A DNA stretch of 64,000 bases, taken from positions 591,054 to 655,053 of the forward strand of contig NZ_LMPJ01000001.1 of NCBI RefSeq assembly GCF_001424585.1, read 5' to 3'. A program made the position numbers and the translations under genes. Position 1 is the first letter of the stretch. Each line of letters starts with the position of its first letter. This stretch comes from Chryseobacterium sp. Leaf180 (GTDB lineage: Bacteria > Bacteroidota > Bacteroidia > Flavobacteriales > Weeksellaceae). This document shows, in pieces, positions 41,590 to 50,215 of the stretch. Below the pieces are notes generated by a model. It saw only the letters and a list, made by a program, of their open reading frames with translations. It made no database searches and had not been told where the DNA came from.

Positions 41590-44500
41590 CTACATCGTCT
41601 CCATTTTGAAAGTCATACTCTCGATCACTTTCAGTATTGCTTCCACCGTATCCATTGATGTTAAACAAGGAACACCATTTTCAACACTCATTCTTCTGAT
41701 CTGGAAACCGTCTCTTTCAGACTGCTTTCCTTTCGTCATGGTGTTAACAACATACTGAACTTTTCCTTTTTGGATCAGGTCGATTAAGTTCACACTTTCT
41801 TCTCCGATTTTATAACCGATTTTGCACGGAATTCCTTTTTCTTCGAAGAATTTTGCAGTTCCTTCTGTTGCCCAGATTCTGAAACCAACTTCATGGAATC
41901 TTGATGCCAAATCTGCAGCTTCCTGCTTGTGTTTATCAGCTACAGTAAACAAAATCGAACCGTGCATAGGAACTTTTCTTCCTGCTGCAACCAATCCTTT
42001 GTACAACGCCTTTTCCAAAGTTGTGTCTTTCCCCATCACTTCTCCGGTAGACTTCATTTCTGGGCCTAGAGAGATATCAACTTTCGTTAATTTTGAGAAT
42101 GAGAACACTGGAACTTTTACGAAAACACCTTCTTTGTTTGGAACCAATCCGTTTTTGTAGCCTAAATCTTTCAGTTTCTGACCTAAAATCGCTTTCGTCG
42201 CTAGATTTGCCATCGGAACATCCGTAATTTTAGATAGGAAAGGAACTGTTCTTGACGATCTTGGATTTACTTCAATTACATATACGTTTCCTTCAAAAAG
42301 AACGTATTGAATGTTCATTAAACCTATCACATTCAGTCCTTTCGCCAATCTTTCAGTGTAGTCTACTAAAGTATCAATTTCTGCCTGAGAAACATTCTGT
42401 GGCGGATATACTGCGATCGAGTCACCGGAGTGAACTCCCGCCCTTTCGATGTGTTCCATAATTCCAGGAATAATCACCGTTTCGCCATCGCAAATTGCAT
42501 CGACTTCCACTTCTCTTCCTGTAATATAACGGTCTACCAAAACCGGCTGATCCGGACTTGCGTCTACAGCAAATTCCATGTAGTGCGCCAATTCTGCTTC
42601 ATTGTACACAATTTCCATTGCTCTTCCTCCTAGAACGTAGCTCGGACGAACCAAAACCGGGTAACCGATCTCATTGGCAATCACAATCGCTTCTTCTTTT
42701 GAAGTTGAAGTTTTACCTAAAGGCTGTGGAATTCCCAGTTCCTGAAGGGCTTTTTCAAATTTATCTCGGTTTTCAGCTCTATCCAAATCTTCCAGTGAAG
42801 TTCCTAAAATCTGAACTCCATAAGCAGCTAATTTATCTGCTAAATTAATGGCAGTTTGTCCACCAAACTGTACTACAACACCTTTTGGTTTTTCGAGGTC
42901 AATGATGCTCATTACATCTTCTTCCGTCAAAGGTTCGAAGTATAATTTATCTGAAATCGAAAAGTCTGTGGAAACCGTTTCAGGGTTATTGTTGATGATG
43001 ATCGCTTCGTAACCCATTTCTTTGATTGCCCACACCGAATGAACCGTTGCGTAATCAAACTCCACTCCCTGACCGATTCTAATCGGACCAGAACCAAGAA
43101 CGATGATTTTTTCTTTATCAGTAACTACAGATTCATTTTCCTCCTCGTAAGTTCCGTAGAAATAGGGTGTTTCAGATTCAAATTCAGCGGCACAAGTATC
43201 TACCATTTTATAAACCGGCACAATTCCGTTTTCTTTTCTGAAATTATAAACTTCTCTCTGTGTAGATTCCCACAAATGAGCGATATTCTGATCTGAGAAA
43301 CCTAATTTTTTAGACTGAATTAGAATTTCTTTATCGAATCTGTTAGCAGCAATTGTCTTTTCGAAATCAACTAATTTCTTTAATTTCCAGATGAAGAATT
43401 TATCAATTTTACTCCATTCTACGATCTGTTCCCAATCGTAACCTCTTCTTAAAGCATCACAAATGATAAACAGTCTTTCGTCATCACAAACTCTGATTCT
43501 TCTTTCAATATCCTCGTCTGTTAAAGCTGCAGCCTGTTTTGTTTTTAAACCTAAATGTCTCAAGCCTGTTTCCAAAGAACGAACTGCTTTCTGTAAAGAC
43601 TCTTCGAAGTTTCTTCCAATTGCCATTACTTCTCCCGTTGCTTTCATTTGAGTTGACAATCTTCTGTCTGCCGTTTCAAATTTGTCGAAAGGGAATCTTG
43701 GAAATTTAGTTACCACATAATCCAAAGCCGGCTCGAAACAAGCATAAGTTTTACCTGTAACCGGATTCATGATTTCATCTAAAGTCAGTCCAACCGCAAT
43801 TTTTGCAGCAATCTTTGCAATCGGATAACCTGTTGCTTTTGATGCCAAAGCTGATGAACGGGAAACTCTTGGGTTCACCTCGATGATATAATATTCGAAT
43901 GAATGCGGGTCTAAAGCCAACTGTACGTTACATCCTCCTTCAATTCCTAATGCTCTGATGATTTTAAGTGAAGCATTTCTCAACATCTGATACTCTCTGT
44001 CAGAAAGTGTCTGAGAAGGCGCTACAACGATTGAGTCACCTGTGTGAACTCCAACCGGATCTATATTTTCCATGTTACAAACTACAATTGCGTTGTCGTT
44101 TGCATCACGCATTACTTCGTATTCAATTTCTTTGAAACCTGCGATTGATCTTTCAATCAAACACTGCGTTACCGGACTGTATTTTAATCCTAATTCGGCA
44201 ATTTCCTTCAATTCAGCTTCTGTAGAGGCGATTCCGCCACCTGTTCCTCCCATTGTGAAGGCAGGACGAACGATTACAGGATAACCAATTTCATTAGCGA
44301 AATTTATTGCTCCTTCAACTGTTGTCACAATATCTGATTCAGGAACAGGTTCGTTTAATTCTCTCATCAGTTCACGGAACAAATCTCTGTCTTCTGCTCT
44401 GTTGATGGCAGATAGCTTAGTTCCCAGAACCTCAACTTTGCACTCTTCAAGAATTCCTGAATTTTCAAGTTCGACCGCCATGTTCAGGCCTGTTTGTCCA

Positions 44501-44772
44501 CCAAGTGTCGGTAAAAGTGCGTCTGGACGCTCTTTTCTGATGATGTGACTTACAAACTGTAGTGAAATCGGCTCGATGTAAACCTTGTCAGCGATTTCAA
44601 CATCCGTCATAATCGTTGCAGGGTTTGAATTGATCAAAATCACCTTGTAACCTTCTTCTCTCAACGAAAGACAAGCCTGCGTTCCTGCGTAATCAAATTC
44701 CGCCGCCTGACCAATGATAATTGGGCCGGAACCGATTACTAAAATTGTTTTTATATCTGTACGTTTTGCCAT
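41590..44772 (-). CDS. carB: Carbamoyl-phosphate synthase large subunit
   Basis: A 1060-residue synthetase that makes carbamoyl phosphate from ammonia, bicarbonate and two ATP, for pyrimidines and arginine. The two homologous ATP-grasp halves each open with a GSGPIxIGQ loop ([19 protein letters not shown] and [17 protein letters not shown]). The last about 140 residues form the allosteric MGS-like domain. Length is standard. It is the last gene of pyrB-carA-(cassette)-carB. Confidence 0.97.
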   Translation of the reverse strand: MAKRTDIKTILVIGSGPIIIGQAAEFDYAGTQACLSLREEGYKVILINSNPATIMTDVEIADKVYIEPISLQFVSHIIRKERPDALLPTLGGQTGLNMAVELENSGILEECKVEVLGTKLSAINRAEDRDLFRELMRELNEPVPESDIVTTVEGAINFANEIGYPVIVRPAFTMGGTGGGIASTEAELKEIAELGLKYSPVTQCLIERSIAGFKEIEYEVMRDANDNAIVVCNMENIDPVGVHTGDSIVVAPSQTLSDREYQMLRNASLKIIRALGIEGGCNVQLALDPHSFEYYIIEVNPRVSRSSALASKATGYPIAKIAAKIAVGLTLDEIMNPVTGKTYACFEPALDYVVTKFPRFPFDKFETADRRLSTQMKATGEVMAIGRNFEESLQKAVRSLETGLRHLGLKTKQAAALTDEDIERRIRVCDDERLFIICDALRRGYDWEQIVEWSKIDKFFIWKLKKLVDFEKTIAANRFDKEILIQSKKLGFSDQNIAHLWESTQREVYNFRKENGIVPVYKMVDTCAAEFESETPYFYGTYEEENESVVTDKEKIIVLGSGPIRIGQGVEFDYATVHSVWAIKEMGYEAIIINNNPETVSTDFSISDKLYFEPLTEEDVMSIIDLEKPKGVVVQFGGQTAINLADKLAAYGVQILGTSLEDLDRAENRDKFEKALQELGIPQPLGKTSTSKEEAIVIANEIGYPVLVRPSYVLGGRAMEIVYNEAELAHYMEFAVDASPDQPVLVDRYITGREVEVDAICDGETVIIPGIMEHIERAGVHSGDSIAVYPPQNVSQAEIDTLVDYTERLAKGLNVIGLMNIQYVLFEGNVYVIEVNPRSSRTVPFLSKITDVPMANLATKAILGQKLKDLGYKNGLVPNKEGVFVKVPVFSFSKLTKVDISLGPEMKSTGEVMGKDTTLEKALYKGLVAAGRKVPMHGSILFTVADKHKQEAADLASRFHEVGFRIWATEGTAKFFEEKGIPCKIGYKIGEESVNLIDLIQKGKVQYVVNTMTKGKQSERDGFQIRRMSVENGVPCLTSMDTVEAILKVIESMTFKMETM

Positions 44773-44783
44773 TTTTTTGTTTT

Positions 44784-44818
44784 TAGATACTAGATGTCAG
44801 ATTTCAGATTTTAGACTT
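44784..44818. repeat. Five 7-bp repeats, carB-side flank of four-helix cassette
   Basis: Five contiguous heptamers in exact phase: TAGATAC, TAGATGT, CAGATTT, CAGATTT, TAGACTT, all of the form [T/C]AGA[T/C]NN. They start 11 bases from the carB start codon and end 12 bases from the four-helix gene stop. The array on the other side of the gene is its inverted counterpart. Confidence 0.85.
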
Positions 44819-44830
44819 CCAATATTGTGT

Positions 44831-45184
44831 TTACTTTTTTAGGTTAGATTTAAATGAATAAATCATTCGTTGAATTTCATTTAGATTTGATATTAAACTG
44901 TTGACTTTTTCAGCATTTAATAAATTGAGCTCTTTAGTTAAGATTAATTGAGTTTGTAACTCAAAAGAAGAAGCATTTGCTATTCCAAGAAAATGGTAAA
45001 ATTCTCTATCATTGTTTCTTCCTGCTCCTTCCGCAATATTTGACGGAATTGAAACTGCAGATCTTTTAATCTGAGAAATCAAACCAAATTTTTCATCTTT
45101 TGGTAATTCAGCACAAATTATATAAACTTCTTTTGCAAGTTCTATTGATTTCTGCCAAAAAATTAATTTCTCAAAATTATGCAT
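44831..45184 (-). CDS. Four-helix-bundle protein (S23/IVP family)
   Basis: A 117-residue all-helical protein of the family first seen as ORFs in 23S rRNA intervening sequences. The conserved core is SIPSNIAEGAGR, with FYHFLGIANASSFELQTQL. Relatives bind nucleic acid as pentamers and include accessory proteins of diversity-generating retroelements. It lies between carA and carB on the same strand and is bracketed by inverted arrays of heptamers, so it is an inserted unit and not part of pyrimidine synthesis. Confidence 0.92.
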   Translation of the reverse strand: MHNFEKLIFWQKSIELAKEVYIICAELPKDEKFGLISQIKRSAVSIPSNIAEGAGRNNDREFYHFLGIANASSFELQTQLILTKELNLLNAEKVNSLISNLNEIQRMIYSFKSNLKK

Positions 45185-45187
45185 GTA

Positions 45188-45222
45188 AAGTCTGTTATCT
45201 GATGTCTAATATCTGAAATCTA
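45188..45222. repeat. Five 7-bp repeats, carA-side flank of four-helix cassette
   Basis: Heptamers on the plus strand: AAGTCTG, TTATCTG, ATGTCTA, ATATCTG, AAATCTA. Reversed and complemented these are [T/C]AGA[T/C]NN, the same unit as on the other flank, now inverted. The array starts three bases upstream of the four-helix ATG and ends two bases from the carA stop codon. The 17-base cores at 44800-44816 and 45204-45220 are inverted repeats with one mismatch. Confidence 0.85.
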
Positions 45223-45224
45223 AA

Positions 45225-46298
45225 TTACTTTTTAAAATCCTCCATCAACGTGATGAAATCATCAAACAGATAATTCGCATCTTCAGGACCCGGGCTCGCT
45301 TCAGGGTGATACTGAACTGAGAAGCATGGATGGATCTTATGTCTAAGACCTTCATTTGTTCTGTCATTCAATGCGATATGAGTCTCTATTAAATCTGTTT
45401 CTTTAAGGCTCTCCTGATCAACTGCGTAACCATGATTTTGAGAAGTAATCGCTACCTTATTTTTTTCTAAATCCAAAACAGGGTGATTTCCTCCTCTGTG
45501 ACCGAATTTTAATTTAAAAGTTTTTGCACCGCAAGCAAGGCCAATCAACTGATGTCCAAGGCAAATCCCGAAAATTGGAACTTTACCAAGCAATCCGCGG
45601 ATCATTTCTAAAGCTTTTTGGTTGTCTTCAGGATCTCCGGGACCGTTGGATAACATAATTCCATCCGGATCCATCAGCAAAATTTCTTCTGCTGTAGTAT
45701 CATGAGAAACAACAATGATGTCGCAGTTTCTTTGAGACAATTCTCTGATTATTCCTAATTTAGATCCAAAATCCACAAGTACTACTTTAAGTCCTCTACC
45801 CGGATTGGCATAAGAAGTTTTTGTTGAAACCTGCTCTACTTGATTTGTTGGGAAAGTAGTTGATTTTAATTCTTCAACCGTAGTGTTTTCGTCTGCATCT
45901 GCATTGACGATTTTTCCTTTCACCACACCTGAGTTACGAAGAATTCTTGTCAGTCTTCTGGTGTCAATTCCTGAAATTCCTGAAAGATTTTTCTTTTTAA
46001 ACAGTTCCTGTAAAGTAATCTGAGTTCTGAAATTGGAAGGCAAATCGCAAATCTCCTTTACAATAAGACCTTTAATTGCAGGCTCGATGCTTTCGTAGTC
46101 ATCACGGTTGATCCCGTAATTTCCGATCAGCGGATACGTCATGCACACAATCTGACCGCAGTATGACGGGTCAGAAATCAATTCCTGATATCCTGTCATT
46201 CCGGTATTGAAAACCACCTCTCCTGCTGTCTCCAAATCTGCTCCGAAACCTTCTCCATGAAATACTTCACCGGACTCCAGTATTAATTTTTTCTTCAT
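45225..46298 (-). CDS. carA: Carbamoyl-phosphate synthase small subunit
   Basis: A 357-residue glutaminase subunit that supplies ammonia to CarB. The N-terminal half has GEVVFNTGMTGYQE. The C-terminal class I glutamine amidotransferase has the nucleophile in FGICLGHQLIGLA and a catalytic histidine in CFSVQYHPEASPGPED. It is separated from pyrB by 251 bases that hold palindromic repeats, and from carB by the four-helix cassette. Confidence 0.97.
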   Translation of the reverse strand: MKKKLILESGEVFHGEGFGADLETAGEVVFNTGMTGYQELISDPSYCGQIVCMTYPLIGNYGINRDDYESIEPAIKGLIVKEICDLPSNFRTQITLQELFKKKNLSGISGIDTRRLTRILRNSGVVKGKIVNADADENTTVEELKSTTFPTNQVEQVSTKTSYANPGRGLKVVLVDFGSKLGIIRELSQRNCDIIVVSHDTTAEEILLMDPDGIMLSNGPGDPEDNQKALEMIRGLLGKVPIFGICLGHQLIGLACGAKTFKLKFGHRGGNHPVLDLEKNKVAITSQNHGYAVDQESLKETDLIETHIALNDRTNEGLRHKIHPCFSVQYHPEASPGPEDANYLFDDFITLMEDFKK

Positions 46299-46361
46299 TT
46301 TAACTTTTATCTTTATTTCTATTTTTTAATCTTCTTTAATTATCTGATATTGTTTGATTCC

Positions 46362-46446
46362 GCCCTTTCAGGGCTCACGGACATCAATTTTTTCTTTAAC
46401 TCCATGGGCTTCACCCATGGCTATTGACAGGTCGCCCTTTCAGAGC
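46362..46446. repeat. Palindromic repeat cluster between pyrB and carA
   Basis: Three hairpins: GCCCT/AGGGC (46362-46366, 46370-46374), CCATGGG/CCCATGG (46402-46408, 46414-46420, loop CTTCA), and a weaker copy of the first (46434-46446). This combination resembles a dispersed Bacteroidota palindromic element I recall. It could affect transcript stability between pyrB and carA. Confidence 0.65.
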
Positions 46447-46549
46447 TTTCTTCGGCATCATTTCCTTTTGTTGAATTTCTTAGCAATTTAAATTGAATCT
46501 TAAGAAATCTCAAAAGCATTCACACCTGGCTCTTTTTACTTTTACCTTT

Positions 46550-47440
46550 TTACTTAAAAGAGAAACCTTTCTCCTCCAAAGCATTTTTCAGAATCGCCAT
46601 TCTTGCGAAAACACCATTCTGCATTTGTTTGAAAATTCGTGAGCGTTCACATTCCACCAGATCGGTATCGATTTCTACGCCTCTGTTGATCGGTGCGGGA
46701 TGCATGATGATGGCTTCCTTTTTCATCGTTTTTTCTCTGGCCTTCGTCAGACCATATTTTTTATGATATTCCGAAGCTGAGAAACTCATTTTTGAATCGT
46801 GTCTTTCGTGCTGGATTCTCAATAACATCAAAACATCTACATCGTGAATCATCTCATCTACAGAAAGATACGTACCGTTAATTAAAGCTCCTTCGTCAAA
46901 CCACTGTTCAGGTCCTGAGAAGTAAACTTTAGCGCCTAATCTTCTCAAAGCTTCAGCATTGGAGTTGGCAACACGGCTGTGTTTAACATCACCAACGATT
47001 CCGATTTTCAATCCTTCAAAAGTTCCGAATTCCTGATAAATAGTCAGCAAATCGAGCATGCACTGTGAAGGATGATTTCCCGTTCCGTCGCCACCGTTGA
47101 TTACAGGAATGCTAATATTTTTTAATTCATCAAAATAACGGTCTTTCTTATCTCTGATCACGACAAGATTTACCCCTATGCTTTCAATCGTCTTTACGGT
47201 ATCATATAAACTCTCACCTTTGTTGACAGAACTGTTGGATGCATCAAACGGAACCACCTGCAAACCCAGTTTTCTTTCGGCAACATCGAAGCTCGTTTTA
47301 GTTCTCGTGCTGTCTTCAAAAAACAGATTTGAGCAGAAAACTTCGCCCTCAATTTTAGCGGTTTTTCCGTTTGCAAAAGCTAAAGCTTCCGTCAGTATCT
47401 TATTGATTTTCTCTGTACTTAGTTCGGTAATCGTAAACAT
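46550..47440 (-). CDS. pyrB: Aspartate carbamoyltransferase catalytic subunit
   Basis: A 296-residue enzyme for the first committed step of pyrimidine synthesis, joining carbamoyl phosphate and aspartate. The carbamoyl-phosphate site is [17 protein letters not shown], with HPSQCMLDL and [12 protein letters not shown] downstream. No pyrI regulatory gene is adjacent. It heads the pyrB-carA-carB operon and has a terminator-like hairpin 21 bases upstream in its own leader. Confidence 0.97.
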   Translation of the reverse strand: MFTITELSTEKINKILTEALAFANGKTAKIEGEVFCSNLFFEDSTRTKTSFDVAERKLGLQVVPFDASNSSVNKGESLYDTVKTIESIGVNLVVIRDKKDRYFDELKNISIPVINGGDGTGNHPSQCMLDLLTIYQEFGTFEGLKIGIVGDVKHSRVANSNAEALRRLGAKVYFSGPEQWFDEGALINGTYLSVDEMIHDVDVLMLLRIQHERHDSKMSFSASEYHKKYGLTKAREKTMKKEAIIMHPAPINRGVEIDTDLVECERSRIFKQMQNGVFARMAILKNALEEKGFSFK

Positions 47441-47461
47441 AAAATCTTAATTTTTGAACAT

Positions 47462-47489
47462 AAAAAAAGCGAAGAAAATATCTTCGCTT
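47462..47489 (-). terminator. Attenuator-type hairpin in pyrB leader
   Basis: Nine-bp stem (47467-47475 with 47481-47489), 5-base loop, then a run of seven T on the minus strand (47462-47468). No minus-strand gene lies upstream for it to terminate; pyrB begins 21 bases further on. It therefore looks like a regulatory terminator in the 5' leader. Confidence 0.75.
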
Positions 47490-47562
47490 AAAATAAATAA
47501 ATATCGTAAAGGGCGTCTGCAATGCCCGGAAAATCTAATGATATGAATCCTGTTTTATTCAT
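47488..47562 (-). CDS. Candidate pyr operon leader peptide (24 aa)
   Basis: ATG at 47562 opens 24 codons that end in TAA at 47488-47490. The peptide starts MNKTGFISLDFPG and ends LYDIYLF. The final codons (TAC GAT ATT TAT TTA TTT) give a U-rich mRNA, and the stop codon falls inside the 5' arm of the terminator hairpin. A weak GGGC/GCCC hairpin just before the U-rich stretch could pause RNA polymerase. This is the layout of the E. coli pyrL leader, which senses UTP. The ATG is only six bases from the -7 box, so initiation would be leaderless or nearly so. Confidence 0.5.
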   Translation of the reverse strand: MNKTGFISLDFPGIADALYDIYLF

Positions 47563-47568
47563 TGGGCG

Positions 47569-47599
47569 CAAAGATATTATATTCTGTAAAGTCTGGCAA
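47569..47599 (-). promoter_or_regulatory. Promoter candidate for pyrB leader
   Basis: On the minus strand TTG (47597-47599), a 20-base spacer and TATCTTTG (47569-47576), followed by C, match the Bacteroidota -33/-7 pattern. Transcription from here would produce a leader of about 125 bases before pyrB. Confidence 0.55.
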
Positions 47600-47731
47600 G
47601 CACTTTTTTGTTTTTATTTCAAATGATAGTAAAATTTAGAAATCTGACAGCAATTGAATTCTCTCAGTCAACAATTTTGCGTAAATTCATGTTATAAAAC
47701 TGTTTTAAAAATATAAATACACCGATAAAAC

Positions 47732-49642
47732 ATGAGAAACTACGTCATCGAAGACCTACCCCATTATTTTGAAGAATATAAAAAATCGATAAAAAATCCA
47801 AAAAAATTTTGGGACGGTATCGCAGATAAAAATTTTGTCTGGTATCAGCGATGGAGCAAAGTCGTAAAATATGATATGAACGAAGCGAAAATCACGTGGT
47901 TTAAAAATGCCAAACTTAACATCACCAAAAACTGTCTCGACCGGCATCTGGCTTCCAAAGGCGACAAAACGGCAATCATTTGGGAACCGAATAATCCTAA
48001 TGAATCCGCGCAACATATTTCGTACAGCGAGCTTTACACAAGAGTAAATAAAACTGCTAACGTTCTTCGTGATTTGGGTGTGGAAAAAGGTGACCGCGTC
48101 TGCATTTATCTGCCAATGATTCCCGAACTGGCGGTTGTGATGCTGGCCTGCGCCAAACTTGGAGCTGTGCATTCGGTAATTTTTGCCGGATTTTCTTCAT
48201 CTGCGGTAACTTCACGTGTGAATGACTGCGGCACAAAAATCATGATTACATCTGATGGAAGTTATCGTGGAAACAAAGTTTTAGATTTAAAATCAATTAT
48301 CGATGAGGCGTTGAAAGACTGCCCGACTGTCGAAAAAACTTTGGTGGTAAAAAGAACGCACAACGAAGTTCAAATGAAAGAAGGCCGTGATTTCTGGATG
48401 GAAGATTTGTTTGAGAAAGCATCAGCAGATTTTGTCACAGTGATTATGGATGCTGAAGATCCGCTTTTTATTTTGTACACTTCAGGATCAACAGGAAAGC
48501 CAAAAGGAATGCTTCATACATGCGCAGGGTACATGGTTTACACGGCGTACACCTTTAAAAATGTCTTTAATTATCAGGAAAATGATATCTACTGGTGCAC
48601 TGCTGATATTGGCTGGATTACAGGACATTCTTATATTCTGTACGGTCCGCTTCTGAATGGCGCAACGACCGTAATTTTTGAAGGCGTGCCCACTTACCCG
48701 GAACCTGACCGTTTTTGGGAAGTCATTGAAAAACATAAAATCACTCAGTTTTACACGGCGCCGACTGCCATTCGTTCTTTAGCAAAAGAAAGCGCAGAAT
48801 GGGTTGACAAACACGATTTGAGTTCGCTGCGTGTGATTGGATCTGTAGGTGAACCGATCAATGACGAAGCCTGGCATTGGTTTAATGATCATGTCGGAAG
48901 AAAAAAATGTCCGATTGTAGATACTTGGTGGCAGACAGAAACCGGTGGCATTATGATCTCGCCAATTCCTTTTGTGACACCGACTAAGCCGACGTATGCA
49001 ACACTTCCGCTTCCCGGAATTCAACCGGTTTTGATGGATGACAAACGAAACGAAATCACCGGAAATCAGGTCACCGGAAATCTCTGCATCCGTTTTCCGT
49101 GGCCTGGAATTGCAAGAACAATTTGGGGTGATCATCAGCGATATAAAGAAACGTATTTTACAGCTTTTCCTGGGAAATATTTTACAGGCGACGGCGCGCT
49201 CCGCGATGAGGTTGGCTATTACAGAATTACCGGTCGCGTAGATGACGTGGTGATTGTAAGCGGTCACAATCTTGGAACGGCACCAATTGAAGACAGTATC
49301 AACGTACATCCTGCGGTGGCAGAATCTGCTATTGTAGGTTTTCCACACAACATAAAAGGAAGCGCATTGTACGGTTTTGTAATTTTAAAAGAATCCGGTG
49401 AAGGCAGACAGCGCGACAATCTTGCGAAAGAAATTAATCAACTCATTTCAGAGCAAATTGGGCCGATCGCAAAGCTTGATAAAATTCAGTTCGTATCGGC
49501 TTTGCCAAAAACAAGATCCGGAAAAATCATGCGCCGGATTTTAAGAAAAATTGCGGAAGGTGACTTCGGCAATTTTGGAGATACCTCTACACTTCTTGAT
49601 CCTGAAGTTGTGGATGAAATCAAAAACGGAAGAATAGAATGA
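47732..49642 (+). CDS. acs: Acetyl-CoA synthetase (AMP-forming)
   Basis: A 636-residue enzyme that activates acetate with ATP and CoA. The P-loop is YTSGSTGKPKG, followed by WCTADIGWITGHSY, DTWWQTETG and GRVDDVVIVSGHNLGTA. The C-terminus has the conserved lysine in LPKTRSGKIMRR that is acetylated to switch off family members. Length and motifs are standard. It is divergent from pyrB with a 291-base gap that holds the pyr leader. Confidence 0.96.
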   Translation: MRNYVIEDLPHYFEEYKKSIKNPKKFWDGIADKNFVWYQRWSKVVKYDMNEAKITWFKNAKLNITKNCLDRHLASKGDKTAIIWEPNNPNESAQHISYSELYTRVNKTANVLRDLGVEKGDRVCIYLPMIPELAVVMLACAKLGAVHSVIFAGFSSSAVTSRVNDCGTKIMITSDGSYRGNKVLDLKSIIDEALKDCPTVEKTLVVKRTHNEVQMKEGRDFWMEDLFEKASADFVTVIMDAEDPLFILYTSGSTGKPKGMLHTCAGYMVYTAYTFKNVFNYQENDIYWCTADIGWITGHSYILYGPLLNGATTVIFEGVPTYPEPDRFWEVIEKHKITQFYTAPTAIRSLAKESAEWVDKHDLSSLRVIGSVGEPINDEAWHWFNDHVGRKKCPIVDTWWQTETGGIMISPIPFVTPTKPTYATLPLPGIQPVLMDDKRNEITGNQVTGNLCIRFPWPGIARTIWGDHQRYKETYFTAFPGKYFTGDGALRDEVGYYRITGRVDDVVIVSGHNLGTAPIEDSINVHPAVAESAIVGFPHNIKGSALYGFVILKESGEGRQRDNLAKEINQLISEQIGPIAKLDKIQFVSALPKTRSGKIMRRILRKIAEGDFGNFGDTSTLLDPEVVDEIKNGRIE

Positions 49643-49731
49643 TTTCAGTAAAGAAATCTGATTTTAAAAGATAATTGTAAGTCATTTTATAAAATTATTT
49701 TTTAACTTTAATACACCAAAAACAAAATGAT

Positions 49732-50094
49732 ATGGCTGATATTTTAGCAGGAATTTTCGAACGCAACAGCGACTACAAAAGACTGGAAATGGAACTTGAA
49801 AGCGCCGGAAAACAAGATAGCGATTACATCGTTTATCTGAATGACGATCACAGCAGCCAGTATATGGCCACTGTACAGGTGCAAAGCGTGACTGAAGCTG
49901 AAGAAATCGGAAGAATTTTTTCCGAAAACTCTGTCGTAAAATCATACTACATAGAAAATATGAATATCCGCGAAGCGTCTTACGATACCGTGAAAAAGTT
50001 TATCAATACACGGAGCAAAGCAGAAATTCATAACAGTCCGGATGTAAAAATTAAGACGCCAAACGACGGGATGGATTCTGAGGTGAAATTTTAA
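49732..50094 (+). CDS. Small soluble protein of unknown function
   Basis: A 120-residue acidic protein with no signal peptide or membrane helix. It looks like a compact alpha/beta fold (residues 30-85, with repeated EAEEIGRIFSEN-type helices) and a flexible charged end (KIKTPNDGMDSEVKF). It has its own terminator at 50121-50149. I recognise no family. It follows acs by 89 bases and may be cotranscribed. Confidence 0.7.
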   Translation: MADILAGIFERNSDYKRLEMELESAGKQDSDYIVYLNDDHSSQYMATVQVQSVTEAEEIGRIFSENSVVKSYYIENMNIREASYDTVKKFINTRSKAEIHNSPDVKIKTPNDGMDSEVKF

Positions 50095-50114
50095 AAAAAA
50101 GCAATTCATTAAAA

Positions 50115-50149
50115 AATAATATCCGCAGGGCATTCTCTGCGGATTTTTC
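50115..50149 (+). terminator. Rho-independent terminator
   Basis: Eight-bp stem ATCCGCAG (50121-50128) with CTGCGGAT (50137-50144), an 8-base loop and a T-run. It follows the small unknown gene and precedes relA/spoT. Confidence 0.88.
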
Positions 50150-50215
50150 TACGAATTCACAGCAAGTTTGCAGTGATATTTCGTATTTTCGTTTAAACAA
50201 AGGCTTGAGCAAACT

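Noticed and set aside
47467-47489. Hairpin as a terminator or signal for acs on the plus strand
   Set aside because: On the plus strand the stem is followed by A-rich sequence, not a T-run, and it lies over 240 bases before acs. Its T-run is only on the pyrB strand.
48779-49348. Minus-strand frame of 189 codons within acs
   Set aside because: Antisense to an intact acetyl-CoA synthetase and with shadow-type composition.
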